Assembly (NCBI RefSeq): GCF_003439925.1
Contig: NZ_QQRR01000001.1
Span: 62,001 to 126,000, forward strand
Reading direction: 5' to 3'
Source of the DNA: Haloprofundus halophilus
GTDB lineage: Archaea; Halobacteriota; Halobacteria; Halobacteriales; Haloferacaceae
Length of the DNA: 64,000 nucleotides
In this document: positions 56,840 through 64,000 of the stretch, in pieces
Numbering within the stretch: the stretch's first letter is position 1
Layout of the letters: each line of letters begins with the position of its first letter
Position numbers and translations under genes: made by a program
Notes under the pieces: generated by a model
Told to the model about the DNA's origin: nothing
Database searches by the model: none
Seen by the model: only the letters and a program-made list of their open reading frames with translations

Positions 56840-57673
56840 ATGACCGGTAGTGACTGGGGTGATTGGCTGCCGCGCGCCGTCGCGACGGCCGAACCCGAGA
56901 CTGTCGCCGTCTGGTATCTCGGCTGTAACGGCTTCGTCATCAAGGGGAACCGCGGGACGACGCTGCTCGTCGACCCGTATCTCGGCGTCGGCGACCCGCC
57001 GCGGACGGTCCGGATGATTCCGGTCCCGTTCAACCCCGAAGACGTCGAAGAAGCGGACGCGATTCTCGCGACCCACGAGCACACCGACCACGTCCACGGT
57101 CCGAGCCAAGCGCCGATTCTCGAACACACGGGAGCACAGTTTTACGCGCCCGACGACAGTCTCGCCGTCGCCCGCGAAGAAGAGAACTGGACGGACGTCT
57201 GGGACGTCAGCGACGACCAGTTCACCGAAGTCTCGGAGGGCGACTCCTTCGAGGTGGGCGAGTTCACGGTCCACGTCGAACTCGCCGCCGACGCCGACGC
57301 GACGCACCCGGTGAGCTACGTCGTCGAACACGACGCGGGCACCATCTTCCACGGCGGCGACACGAAACCGAGCGACGCGTTCGAGGATATCGGCGAGAAG
57401 TACGACATCGACCTCGGTATCCTCGCGTTCGGCTCGATCGGCAACATCCCCAACAAGGAGACCGGTGAGATGGTCCGCACGAAGTGGTACAGCACCGAAA
57501 ACGAGATCGTCGAAGCCGCCAGCAGTCTCCAGTTCGACCGCCTGCTGCCGAGCCACTGGGACATGTGGCGCGGGATGACCGCCGACCCGACGGCGCTGCA
57601 CGAACACGCCGCCAGCTACGCGTACCCGCGGGCGCTGACCATCGTCTCCATCGGCGACCGCGTCGACCTCTGA
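56840..57673 (+). CDS. MBL-fold metallohydrolase (UlaG-like)
   Basis: A 277-residue metallo-beta-lactamase-fold hydrolase. The metal motif is THEHTDHVHG (HxHxDH), with further ligands in the FHGGDTKPSDAF segment and near LPSHWDMWRG. N-terminal VWYLGCNGFVIKGNRGTTLLVDPYLG matches the UlaG (L-ascorbate-6-phosphate lactonase) group; GNIPNKETGEMV is also a characteristic segment. In haloarchaea the substrate may be a different phosphorylated lactone or phosphoester. It may be co-transcribed with the kinase-like gene upstream. Confidence 0.9.
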   Translation: MTGSDWGDWLPRAVATAEPETVAVWYLGCNGFVIKGNRGTTLLVDPYLGVGDPPRTVRMIPVPFNPEDVEEADAILATHEHTDHVHGPSQAPILEHTGAQFYAPDDSLAVAREEENWTDVWDVSDDQFTEVSEGDSFEVGEFTVHVELAADADATHPVSYVVEHDAGTIFHGGDTKPSDAFEDIGEKYDIDLGILAFGSIGNIPNKETGEMVRTKWYSTENEIVEAASSLQFDRLLPSHWDMWRGMTADPTALHEHAASYAYPRALTIVSIGDRVDL

Positions 57674-57683
57674 GACGCCGCTG

Positions 57684-57750
57684 TCGCCGCTTTTCTCCCT
57701 CTTTCTCTACTCCCGCTTTTCTCCGCTTTTCTCCGCTTTTCTCTGCTTTG
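57684..57750 (+). terminator. T-rich tract after the MBL gene
   Basis: A pyrimidine-rich run starting 11 bases after the stop codon, including three adjacent CGCTTTTCTC units (57714-57743). Archaeal polymerase terminates on such oligo-T tracts. The repeat structure suggests local slippage. Confidence 0.6.
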
Positions 57751-57872
57751 CCTCGTTCCGTGCTCGTCCGTCTGCACTCGCGTCGCGGCCGACTCGTTCG
57801 ATTCGGGAACTATCGTTGGTAACAGTATATCCGTCGGTTGTTTTATGTACTGTCTCCGGGATACCCCGGTAG

Positions 57873-59453
57873 ATGAACCACGAGTCAGACCACGAAGGGA
57901 CGGTGACAGTCTCGGCGGGCGGGGTGAGCGTCGAAAAGACGTTCGCGGCCGAGGAGTTCCCGGTTCCTGCGATCAAGTTCGTCATCCGATCTGAGCGAGA
58001 CGACGTCGTCGACGTTCGACTCTCCGACGACATCCCGGAGTCGTTTTCGATGGAGCGTGTCGGCTTTCACCCCGACTACGAGAGCGCGAACTGGACCGCG
58101 TACGAGGACCAGTTCGTCGAGTACGAGCGCACGTTGGACCCCAAAGAGGAGGTTCTAACCGTCTACGGCGTTCGAGTCGGCGACGACGAGGACGTTTCGG
58201 CGTTTCTCACCGACCCGATGCTGGAGACGGTCGTCCCCGGCGACGGCGGCGACACCGTCAGTTCCGTCGTCGGAGACGACAGCTCCGAAGTGGTCCGCAA
58301 CGCGCTCGCGGACGAGGCGACGGCACTGCCCGGCCTGGAAGCGGACGGCCTCGACGCCCCGGAGTCGCCGGAATCCGCGTCGGACGACGCCGACGCACCG
58401 GAGCCACTCGAACTCGAAGACCCCCTCGCGGAGGACCCGCTGTCCGGGGTTACGGAGACGACCGACGCTCCGGTAGAGACAGCCGAGGACTCGGCAGAGT
58501 CGACGGAGCCAGCCACCGGCGCCGACGCCGACGAGGACCCCGAACCGCTGACGCTCGAAGACCCGCTTTCGACGCCCGACGAGACGGGCGGGTCGCCCGA
58601 ATCACCCGCTGAATCCGTCGACGAGAGTCCCGACGAGCGGACGTCGGGCCCCCGTTCGCTCTCGTCGGGCCTCTCCGCAGCGGTCGTCGCTCGCCCGCCG
58701 GACGCAGCACCGCTCGGCGCGCAGTTCGACGAAGTACCGGAGGGTACGCCGACCCCCGACGCCGACGTCGAAGAGACTCCGGCCGCCCCTGTCGACGCTT
58801 CCGATGCCGTCGATGCTTCCGATACCGTCGACGCTTCCGACACCGTCGACGCGTCCGACGCCGCACCATCTCCGCAGACGGGCGTCGCCGCGGCGCTCGC
58901 CGAGGAGATTCGGTCGGGGGCGGTCGACGACGACGACCTCGAACTGCTCCGCGACGAGCTCGACCTCGGCCTTCCACGGAGTGTCGACGTGCGGATTCGC
59001 CGCCTCCAATCGCAGATGAACGACCTCGATGCGTACTCCGACGCACTCGAGACGTTCATCGACGAGAACGGCACGGCCGACGAACTCGTCACCGACCTCC
59101 GAGCGGAACAGGAGTCGCTGTCGGCGACAGCCGACGAACTGGAGACCGACGTCGCCGCGTTGCGAGAGGACCGTTCCGAGTTGGAATCGACGGTCGACGA
59201 CGTCTCGGGTCGCCTCGACGACGTCGACGAGCGCGTCGATACCGTCGAGACGAGCGTCGAATCGCTCGACGACGAGATGGGCGAAGTCAGAAGCGACCTC
59301 GCGGACCTCGATTCGCACATCGTCTCCGTCGAGGAACTGAGCGCGGACGAACGCGCCGAACTGGAAGCCGAACTCGAACAGATTCGTCAGGAACTGGAGG
59401 CGCTCGATTCGTTCCGCGACCGCCTCAGTAGCGTTTTCGGCGGCGAACAGTAG
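57873..59453 (+). CDS. Acidic coiled-coil protein paired with a HisG-like protein
   Basis: A 526-residue protein in three parts. Residues 1-115 are an ordered beta-rich domain (VTVSAGGVSVEKTFAAEEF, FSMERVGFHPDYESANWTAYE, VLTVYGVRVGDDEDVSAFL). From memory this N-terminal domain is widespread in haloarchaea without known function. Residues about 115-345 are an acidic low-complexity linker with a VDASDxVDASDx five-residue repeat. Residues about 370-515 are a long coiled coil (RRLQSQMNDLDAYSDALETF through AELEAELEQIRQELEALDSF). No signal peptide or membrane segment is seen. A TATA-like TTTTATGT lies about 30 bases upstream. The HisG-like gene follows after 81 bases. Confidence 0.75.
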   Translation: MNHESDHEGTVTVSAGGVSVEKTFAAEEFPVPAIKFVIRSERDDVVDVRLSDDIPESFSMERVGFHPDYESANWTAYEDQFVEYERTLDPKEEVLTVYGVRVGDDEDVSAFLTDPMLETVVPGDGGDTVSSVVGDDSSEVVRNALADEATALPGLEADGLDAPESPESASDDADAPEPLELEDPLAEDPLSGVTETTDAPVETAEDSAESTEPATGADADEDPEPLTLEDPLSTPDETGGSPESPAESVDESPDERTSGPRSLSSGLSAAVVARPPDAAPLGAQFDEVPEGTPTPDADVEETPAAPVDASDAVDASDTVDASDTVDASDAAPSPQTGVAAALAEEIRSGAVDDDDLELLRDELDLGLPRSVDVRIRRLQSQMNDLDAYSDALETFIDENGTADELVTDLRAEQESLSATADELETDVAALREDRSELESTVDDVSGRLDDVDERVDTVETSVESLDDEMGEVRSDLADLDSHIVSVEELSADERAELEAELEQIRQELEALDSFRDRLSSVFGGEQ

Positions 59454-59534
59454 TCCCGTCGACCCGGACACGAGTTCTCTGGAGAATCTCCCGAAACGTA
59501 ATCGGTTTACGACGCCGCCCCCTCTCAGCGGACA

Positions 59535-60443
59535 ATGACGCAGACCGTGTCCGTCGCCGTCCCACGGAAGGGACGCCCGCTCGAAGCGGTACTCGAACGT
59601 TTCGCGACCGTGGCGGGCACGCATTCGCATTCGGTCGCCGACGAGATTTCCTCGACACTCCGCTACGAGAAGTCGGTCACGAAAGGGAACACCGACGACG
59701 ACCGGACAGTGTACGAACGGCTCGGCGAGTACAGCGAGCTCTCGGACCCGAACGAACCCGAGTACACCCTGTTACGAGACGGACGCGCCGGACTGCCGCG
59801 ACGCATCGTCTTCGACAGCGTCACGCTCTCACTCGACGGCGTCGACGTCCAACTCGTCGGCCGCGAGGAACCGTTCCGCGCGCTTCGGACCCACGAGTTC
59901 GCCCTCGGATTCGACAGCGCGGATCTCGTTCTCGAAGAGGTCGTCAGCCTCGAACCCGACGGTATCGGCAGTATCGACGACATCAACGCCCGAATCGACC
60001 CGATGGAGTCCGACGTTCGTGTCGTCACCGGCCTCGGCGACACCGTCTACCACACGCTGATGGCGACGCCGGAGGTGCTGCCCGCGGGAGCGACGCTCGA
60101 CCGCTCGTTCGTCGCCGACTACGAGGGACCACTGTGCATCTCGCCGCGGTACGAACGGCTCGTCGAGGCGGTGCTCGGAACGGACACCATCGAAAACGTC
60201 GCGTTCCGATACCCCGACGCAGACGACGGGAGGGAAGAGGAAGCCGCCATCGCCGACACTGGCCTCGGCGTCTATCTCACGATGACGGGGTCGACCGCTC
60301 GCGACCACGGTCTCGTCCTCGGCGACCACCTGTTCCCGAGTGAAACCGTGTTGATGGAGAACGATGCCGAACGGGGCAGCGCGATCGACCGGGTCAAGGC
60401 GATTCTCTCCGACGTCTCCGAGGAGACGGCTATTCGAGCGTAA
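59535..60443 (+). CDS. HisG-fold protein of unknown function
   Basis: A 302-residue protein. The start SVAVPRKGRPLEAVLERF matches the N-terminus of ATP phosphoribosyltransferase HisG (AVPxKGRL). Further on, IADTGLGVYLTMTGSTARDH aligns with the HisG stretch around the PRPP loop (DxVxTGxTLxxN), but several of the canonical residues differ. The region between is acidic and unlike HisG. It therefore has the periplasmic-binding-like HisG fold but probably not the histidine-pathway activity. The location next to a coiled-coil protein, away from any his genes, supports a new role. Own TATA-like GGTTTACGA about 28 bases upstream. Confidence 0.6.
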   Translation: MTQTVSVAVPRKGRPLEAVLERFATVAGTHSHSVADEISSTLRYEKSVTKGNTDDDRTVYERLGEYSELSDPNEPEYTLLRDGRAGLPRRIVFDSVTLSLDGVDVQLVGREEPFRALRTHEFALGFDSADLVLEEVVSLEPDGIGSIDDINARIDPMESDVRVVTGLGDTVYHTLMATPEVLPAGATLDRSFVADYEGPLCISPRYERLVEAVLGTDTIENVAFRYPDADDGREEEAAIADTGLGVYLTMTGSTARDHGLVLGDHLFPSETVLMENDAERGSAIDRVKAILSDVSEETAIRA

Positions 60444-60613
60444 CACGGACCGCTCCAACTTTGCTGACGACGCTCCGGTGTTCTCGAATCGTCCGACTGA
60501 GATTCCTCTCCGACTCCTCTGCAGATTGCATTCTAGAGCCACACCCGGATTCTATAGACATACAGTCCAATCTTTGTAGCCTTTGGCGGCCGCCTCGGTG
60601 GTCCCAATAGCAC

Positions 60614-60631
60614 ATCTTAGTGCGCTAAGAT
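60614..60631. promoter_or_regulatory. Inverted repeat upstream of the recombinase operon
   Basis: ATCTTAG-TGCG-CTAAGAT, seven perfect pairs around a 4-base centre, ending 46 bases before the GTG at 60678 and directly upstream of the TATA-like GATAACTT. It could be an operator for the DNA-binding protein encoded next, or a recombination-type site. The rest of 60444-60613 shows nothing I can support. Confidence 0.5.
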
Positions 60632-60677
60632 TCGTGCGTAGGGATAACTTGATGTGGGGTCGCTCCGACGCCAAACC

Positions 60678-61073
60678 GTGAGCGAACCGGACACCAGTCG
60701 GTCGTCGGTGAAGACGTACGTGCCGACGTACCAGAAAGAACAGTGGGCCGACCACGCCGCCGAACTCGGGATGACCCAAAGCGAGTTCGTTCGGACGATG
60801 GTCCAGGCGGGTCGGCGCGACTTCGATCTCGACGCGTCGGACGAGAATCTGGAGGCCCCTGTCGAGGGCTCGAACCCCGGGGGTGACGTGCTCGAAGACC
60901 GGGTGCAAGAAGTACTCCACCGACGGGGCGTCATGTCGTGGAACCAACTCGTCGAGGCGCTCTCGGGAGATTTCGAGAGTCGGTTGGAAGACGCCCTCGA
61001 CTCGTTGCAGTCGGCGAACCGCGTCCGGTACAACGGACGGGAAGGAGGATACGTGGTGACTGATGGCGAGTGA
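60678..61073 (+). CDS. DUF5805-like DNA-binding protein
   Basis: A 131-residue protein. The N-terminal half (KTYVPTYQKEQWADHAAELGMTQSEFVRTMVQAGRRDF) looks like a ribbon-helix-helix module. The C-terminal half (VLEDRVQEVLHRRGVMSWNQLVEAL and LDSLQSANRVRYNGREGGYV) looks like a winged helix. From memory it corresponds to the haloarchaeal DUF5805 family, commonly found next to a tyrosine recombinase. GTG start chosen at 60678. It overlaps the recombinase start by 11 bases, so the two proteins are made together and may act on the same DNA site. Confidence 0.72.
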   Translation: MSEPDTSRSSVKTYVPTYQKEQWADHAAELGMTQSEFVRTMVQAGRRDFDLDASDENLEAPVEGSNPGGDVLEDRVQEVLHRRGVMSWNQLVEALSGDFESRLEDALDSLQSANRVRYNGREGGYVVTDGE

Positions 61074-62124
61074 GTCGACCGGAACGGGCGAAGAAACCGA
61101 CGACCCCATCGGTTACTTCCTCCAGGACATGGTGTACCACGGCAAGTCCGAACGAACGAGAACCGAGTACGAACGGGTGCTGCGTCGGTTCGAATCGTTC
61201 CTCGCCGACCCGGACCGGAATCCGGCGGGCCGGTCGGTCGTCCCCGCCGACGCCACCCACCGCGACTGCATGGCGTGGGTCCACTCGCTTCGCGGCACCG
61301 TCGCGTCGAGTACGGTCGCCATCTACGCCGCGTACCTCCACAGATTCTACGGTTACATGACGCAGGTCGGCGTCTTCGACTCCAACCCGATGACGCTCGT
61401 CACCGAGGAGATGGACGAGTCCATCGAGAAAGACCCGACCCGCCGCGACATCGACGTCCCGACGATGCGGGCGTTCGTCGCCGACGTTCGACATCCGCTC
61501 CACCACGCGCTCGTCGGGACGTTTCTCAAAACCGGCATCCGAGTGGGCGAGCTCTGTAACCTCGACCTCCGGGACGTGTCGCTCGAGGACTCGGAGCTGA
61601 CGAACGCTTACGACCTCGGCGGACGACCCCAACTGGACGCCCGCCCGAACTCGATTTTCGTCTCTTCGAGTCCGACGGTCGGCGAACGACACAACGGCGA
61701 GGTCCGGTCGGCGTCGAACAAGCGGAAACGCGACACCGTGATACCGGTCGACGACGAACTCTCTCGGCTCCTGAAATCGTGGCTGGCGATCCGTCCCGAC
61801 TCCGTCTCACCCGCCGACCCGCTGTTCGTGGGGACGAGCGAGGGATGGGGTGAACGACTCACGCCGAACGCCGTCCACAATATCGTCACCACGTACGCGA
61901 GCGAGGCGGGGTGGTACCGCTCCGGGGGCGGTGCGACCGAGAACGTCACGCCGCACTACTTCCGGCACTTCTTCACCACCCATCTCCGGGACCGGACCGG
62001 CGACCGGGGTATCGTCAAGTATCTTCGCGGCGACGTCGCAACCGACATCATCGATACGTACACCCACAACTGGGGGGGACAGGTTCGGGAGACGTACGAG
62101 TCGAACATCTACTCGATACTCTGA
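61063..62124 (+). CDS. Tyrosine recombinase (XerC/D or integrase type)
   Basis: A 353-residue site-specific recombinase with an N-terminal SAM-like core-binding domain (about 15-125) and a catalytic domain. The active-site set is complete: R160 (TGIRVGEL), K220 or K222, H298 and R301 in HYFRHFFTTHL, H335 in YTHNWG, and the nucleophile tyrosine, most likely Y345 (Y350 is an alternative). The end (RETYESNIYSIL) matches haloarchaeal XerC/D-like proteins rather than phage integrases with long tails. No phage genes are nearby. It may be a chromosomal or plasmid resolution enzyme working with the overlapping DUF5805-like protein. Confidence 0.9.
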   Translation: MASESTGTGEETDDPIGYFLQDMVYHGKSERTRTEYERVLRRFESFLADPDRNPAGRSVVPADATHRDCMAWVHSLRGTVASSTVAIYAAYLHRFYGYMTQVGVFDSNPMTLVTEEMDESIEKDPTRRDIDVPTMRAFVADVRHPLHHALVGTFLKTGIRVGELCNLDLRDVSLEDSELTNAYDLGGRPQLDARPNSIFVSSSPTVGERHNGEVRSASNKRKRDTVIPVDDELSRLLKSWLAIRPDSVSPADPLFVGTSEGWGERLTPNAVHNIVTTYASEAGWYRSGGGATENVTPHYFRHFFTTHLRDRTGDRGIVKYLRGDVATDIIDTYTHNWGGQVRETYESNIYSIL

Positions 62125-62452
62125 GTCGTCGGCCTCTGTACCGCGTTCGGGAAGACCGGATCAGTACACCGCCTCGGATGGCTTTTCGGAGGACACTCCC
62201 GACAGCCGCCCGTAAAGATATCTGTCTATCTTTCCAGAGAGATTTCCATATTCGTTCTCACGCGGTACCCGACCCGATGTCCGGGTGACGGAGAACTCCG
62301 GTAGCAGTCCGCTGAGGGTGTCACGCGGCAACTCGTCTGAGAGCGCCAGTTCCGACGAGCGGCGGGACGTTACCGAACTCTCCGAACTCGCGGTCCGTCG
62401 TTACGACGCCATGTATATCCCATATCGCTATACCCAAACTACGCCGACACCG
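62125..62452. other. Non-coding region after the recombinase gene, with a dif-like inverted repeat
   Basis: No gene seen. At 62214-62233 an inverted repeat AAAGATA-TCTGTC-TATCTTT has arms around a 6-base centre, the architecture of Xer/dif sites (arm, 6-base core, arm), although the perfect arms are only 7 bases. It starts 90 bases after the recombinase stop codon. Confidence 0.4.
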
Positions 62453-63157
62453 TCACGCCGGATTCACTTCTTCGACCAACGTCGGAGAGTCGTTCGCGGG
62501 GCTGTTCACCCGCGTCGAGACCGGATACGCACGCATCTCGGCTTCGGGATAGGGGTCCAAGAGCGTCGACGCGGTGTCGGCGTCGGCGGAGAGCCACTTC
62601 TCTTCTTCCTCGAGCGAGAGGACGACGGCCATTCGGTCGTGAAGCGGCGATACGACGCCGTTGGGCTCTGTCGTGATGATTGCGAACGTCTCTATCGGCT
62701 CAGGGTCACCCGCCCCGTCGTCGGTGAACTCGTCGAGTCCGGTCTGGGCCTCCGGCGGCGTCCACCGCTCCCAGATACCGGCCATGGCGAACGGGCGGTC
62801 GTCCTCGAACGCCACTCGGTACGGCTGTTTGCCGTCGCCGTTCTCGCGCGGGGTCCACTCGTAGAAGCCGTCGGCGGGCACGAGACAGCGACGCCGCTCG
62901 AACGCGTCGCGGAAACTCCGCTTCTCGGCGACGCTCTCGGCGCGGGCGTTGATGAACGACTTCGAACGCGACTCCGCCCACTCGGGGATGAACCCCCACT
63001 GGACGAACCGCAGGGTGTCGGGCGCGTCGTTCGTGACGACCGGCAGTCGCTGGCCCGGAGCGCAGTTGTACCGCGCTTTCAGCGGGCGCTCGGCGGTCAC
63101 CTCGAATCGCTCTTCGAGTTCGGGTTGCGGGGTGAAGAGGGTGTAGCGGCCACACAT
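62453..63157 (-). CDS. SRAP-domain abasic-site protein (HMCES/YedK family)
   Basis: A 234-residue SOS-response-associated peptidase-like protein. It caps abasic sites in single-stranded DNA through a thiazolidine link formed by the second residue. C2 is present at the very N-terminus (MCGRYT), together with N70 (SFINARAES), E100 (ADGFYEW) and H173 (PLHDRM), the residues used by HMCES and YedK. GRYTLFTP and RYNCAPGQRLPVV are typical. The ATG at 63157 puts Cys at position 2, which fixes the start. Divergent from the exonuclease gene, so the two DNA-related genes share a promoter region. Confidence 0.95.
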   Translation of the reverse strand: MCGRYTLFTPQPELEERFEVTAERPLKARYNCAPGQRLPVVTNDAPDTLRFVQWGFIPEWAESRSKSFINARAESVAEKRSFRDAFERRRCLVPADGFYEWTPRENGDGKQPYRVAFEDDRPFAMAGIWERWTPPEAQTGLDEFTDDGAGDPEPIETFAIITTEPNGVVSPLHDRMAVVLSLEEEEKWLSADADTASTLLDPYPEAEMRAYPVSTRVNSPANDSPTLVEEVNPA

Positions 63158-63254
63158 ACTCGAGAGGAGGACGCCGAGCGAGTTAGGTCGTCGGTCCGTC
63201 CGCTCTCCGTGACGGTGCGACGGGTTTAGGTTTCCCCGTCACCGTCGTACTGGC

Positions 63255-64000
63255 GTGCGAATCGAGAACAGTTTCATCCCCGTTCGCGGCGTCGGCGAGA
63301 AAACCGAGCGTCGACTGTGGGAGTCGGGTGTCACTCACTGGGACGAGTTCGAGCCGTCGGCCGTCGGCGAGACGACCGCGGACCGAATCGAGACGTTCAT
63401 CGACGAAGCGACCGACCGCCTCGACGCCGGCGACTCGCGCTACTTCGACGCTGCCCTCCCGAGCAGCGCGCGCTGGCGGCTGTACGAGAACTTCCGCGAC
63501 GACGCCTGTTTCTTCGACATCGAGACGACCGGTCTCGACGCCTCCTACGCCGACGTGACGACGGTGAGTCTCTGCCGCGGCGGCGAGACGACGACGCTCG
63601 TCCGCGGGCAGGACCTCTCCGCGGAGACGCTACGCGAACACCTCGCGGAGGTGCCGCTTCTCGTCTCGTTCAACGGCATCCGCTTCGACGCGCCCTTCTT
63701 AGAGGAGTCGTTCGGCATCGACGTCGATGCACCGCACCTCGACCTGATGTACCCGTGTAAGACGCTCGGTCTCTCGGGCGGCCTCAAGCAGATCGAGAGA
63801 GACGTCGGTATCGACCGCGACCGACCGGACCTCTCGGGTCGCGACGCGGTTCGTCTCTGGCGGCAGTACGAACGCGGCGACGACGACGCCCTCGACACGC
63901 TGGTCTCGTACAACCGCGACGACACGGAGAACCTCCGGGCGTTGGCCGACGACGTTTCCACCCGTCTCCACGAGAACGTCTTCGCGGACGTCCTGTCGTA
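63255..64000 (+). CDS. RNase H-like 3'-5' exonuclease (YprB type), truncated by the window end
   Basis: 248 residues are visible and the frame is still open at the end. The N-terminal part (VRGVGEKTERRLWESGVTHWDEF) resembles a helix-hairpin-helix DNA-binding module. The exonuclease core has all three Exo motifs: FFDIETTGLDA with D88 and E90, SFNGIRFDAPFL with N140 and D145, and YNRDDTENL with D222/D223. It belongs to the YprB-like ribonuclease H-like family. The GTG at 63255 lies about 30 bases after a TTTAGG box. Divergent from the SRAP gene, which suggests a shared DNA-damage theme. Confidence 0.88.
   Translation, partial: MRIENSFIPVRGVGEKTERRLWESGVTHWDEFEPSAVGETTADRIETFIDEATDRLDAGDSRYFDAALPSSARWRLYENFRDDACFFDIETTGLDASYADVTTVSLCRGGETTTLVRGQDLSAETLREHLAEVPLLVSFNGIRFDAPFLEESFGIDVDAPHLDLMYPCKTLGLSGGLKQIERDVGIDRDRPDLSGRDAVRLWRQYERGDDDALDTLVSYNRDDTENLRALADDVSTRLHENVFADVLS

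Noticed and set aside
61063-62124. Phage integrase of a prophage
   Set aside because: No phage genes, no tRNA att site at either side, and the flanking genes look like normal chromosome.

Overview
The window reads as ordinary chromosome of a halophilic archaeon (class Halobacteria; I cannot name the genus). The evidence is high GC, strongly acidic proteins, archaeal information genes (TFB, Nop5 and fibrillarin, Dph2, archaeal CoaD, archaeal methionine adenosyltransferase), a c-di-AMP cyclase of the DacZ type, a GshA-type glutamate-cysteine ligase, and many genes whose TATA-like box lies about 27-30 bases before the start codon. That spacing is typical of leaderless haloarchaeal transcripts, and I used it to choose many starts. 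GTG starts that overlap the upstream stop (GTGA) are common inside operons.

Layout. 0-2.5 kb: a zinc-ribbon protein, TFB and a Tat lipoprotein. 2.5-16.7 kb: a dispersed phenylacetate-degradation region (enoyl-CoA hydratase and 3-hydroxyacyl-CoA dehydrogenase; PaaK; a MaoC-type hydratase; paaABCD plus a separate zinc-ribbon gene). It is interrupted by an inverted-repeat-bounded insert of lower GC (4.3-5.4 kb) and by an unusual four-gene operon of hyperacidic, low-complexity proteins (9.1-11.9 kb). 16.7-21 kb: nop5-fibrillarin, gshA, a wHTH regulator, coaD, a one-cyclin-repeat TFB relative and tRNA-Leu(UAG), followed by a duplicated tRNA 3' fragment. 21.5-23.1 kb: a dacZ-mscS operon. 23-31.3 kb: acyltransferase, GNAT, purD, a DUF255 protein, thioredoxin, cysteine synthase and a Kelch lipoprotein. 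31.4-37.4 kb: thiI, methionine adenosyltransferase, two divergent Dpp-type permeases and a CYTH protein. 37.6-46.7 kb: an FKBP/SlyD isomerase, a MinD-like ATPase with a degenerate RecA/KaiC-fold partner, YlbF, a CaCA exchanger, HIT, an esterase, dph2 and a tandem pair of membrane proteins. 46.8-51.7 kb: an Nramp-like transporter in an operon with hydantoinase/oxoprolinase A and B. 52-57.7 kb: SDR, a membrane protein, a nonsense-interrupted PfpI gene, a regulator, an APH-type kinase and an MBL hydrolase. 57.9-60.4 kb: a coiled-coil protein and a HisG-like protein. 60.7-64 kb: a DNA-binding protein coupled to a tyrosine recombinase, an SRAP/HMCES protein and an exonuclease cut off by the window end.

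The best candidates for something undescribed are the four-gene acidic operon at 9104-11880, the coiled-coil/HisG-like pair at 57873-60443, the Nramp-like transporter that has lost its metal ligands beside an oxoprolinase pair, and the small-regulator/tyrosine-recombinase module at 60.6-62.2 kb with inverted repeats on both sides. No CRISPR array, rRNA, phage structural genes or replication origin was seen.
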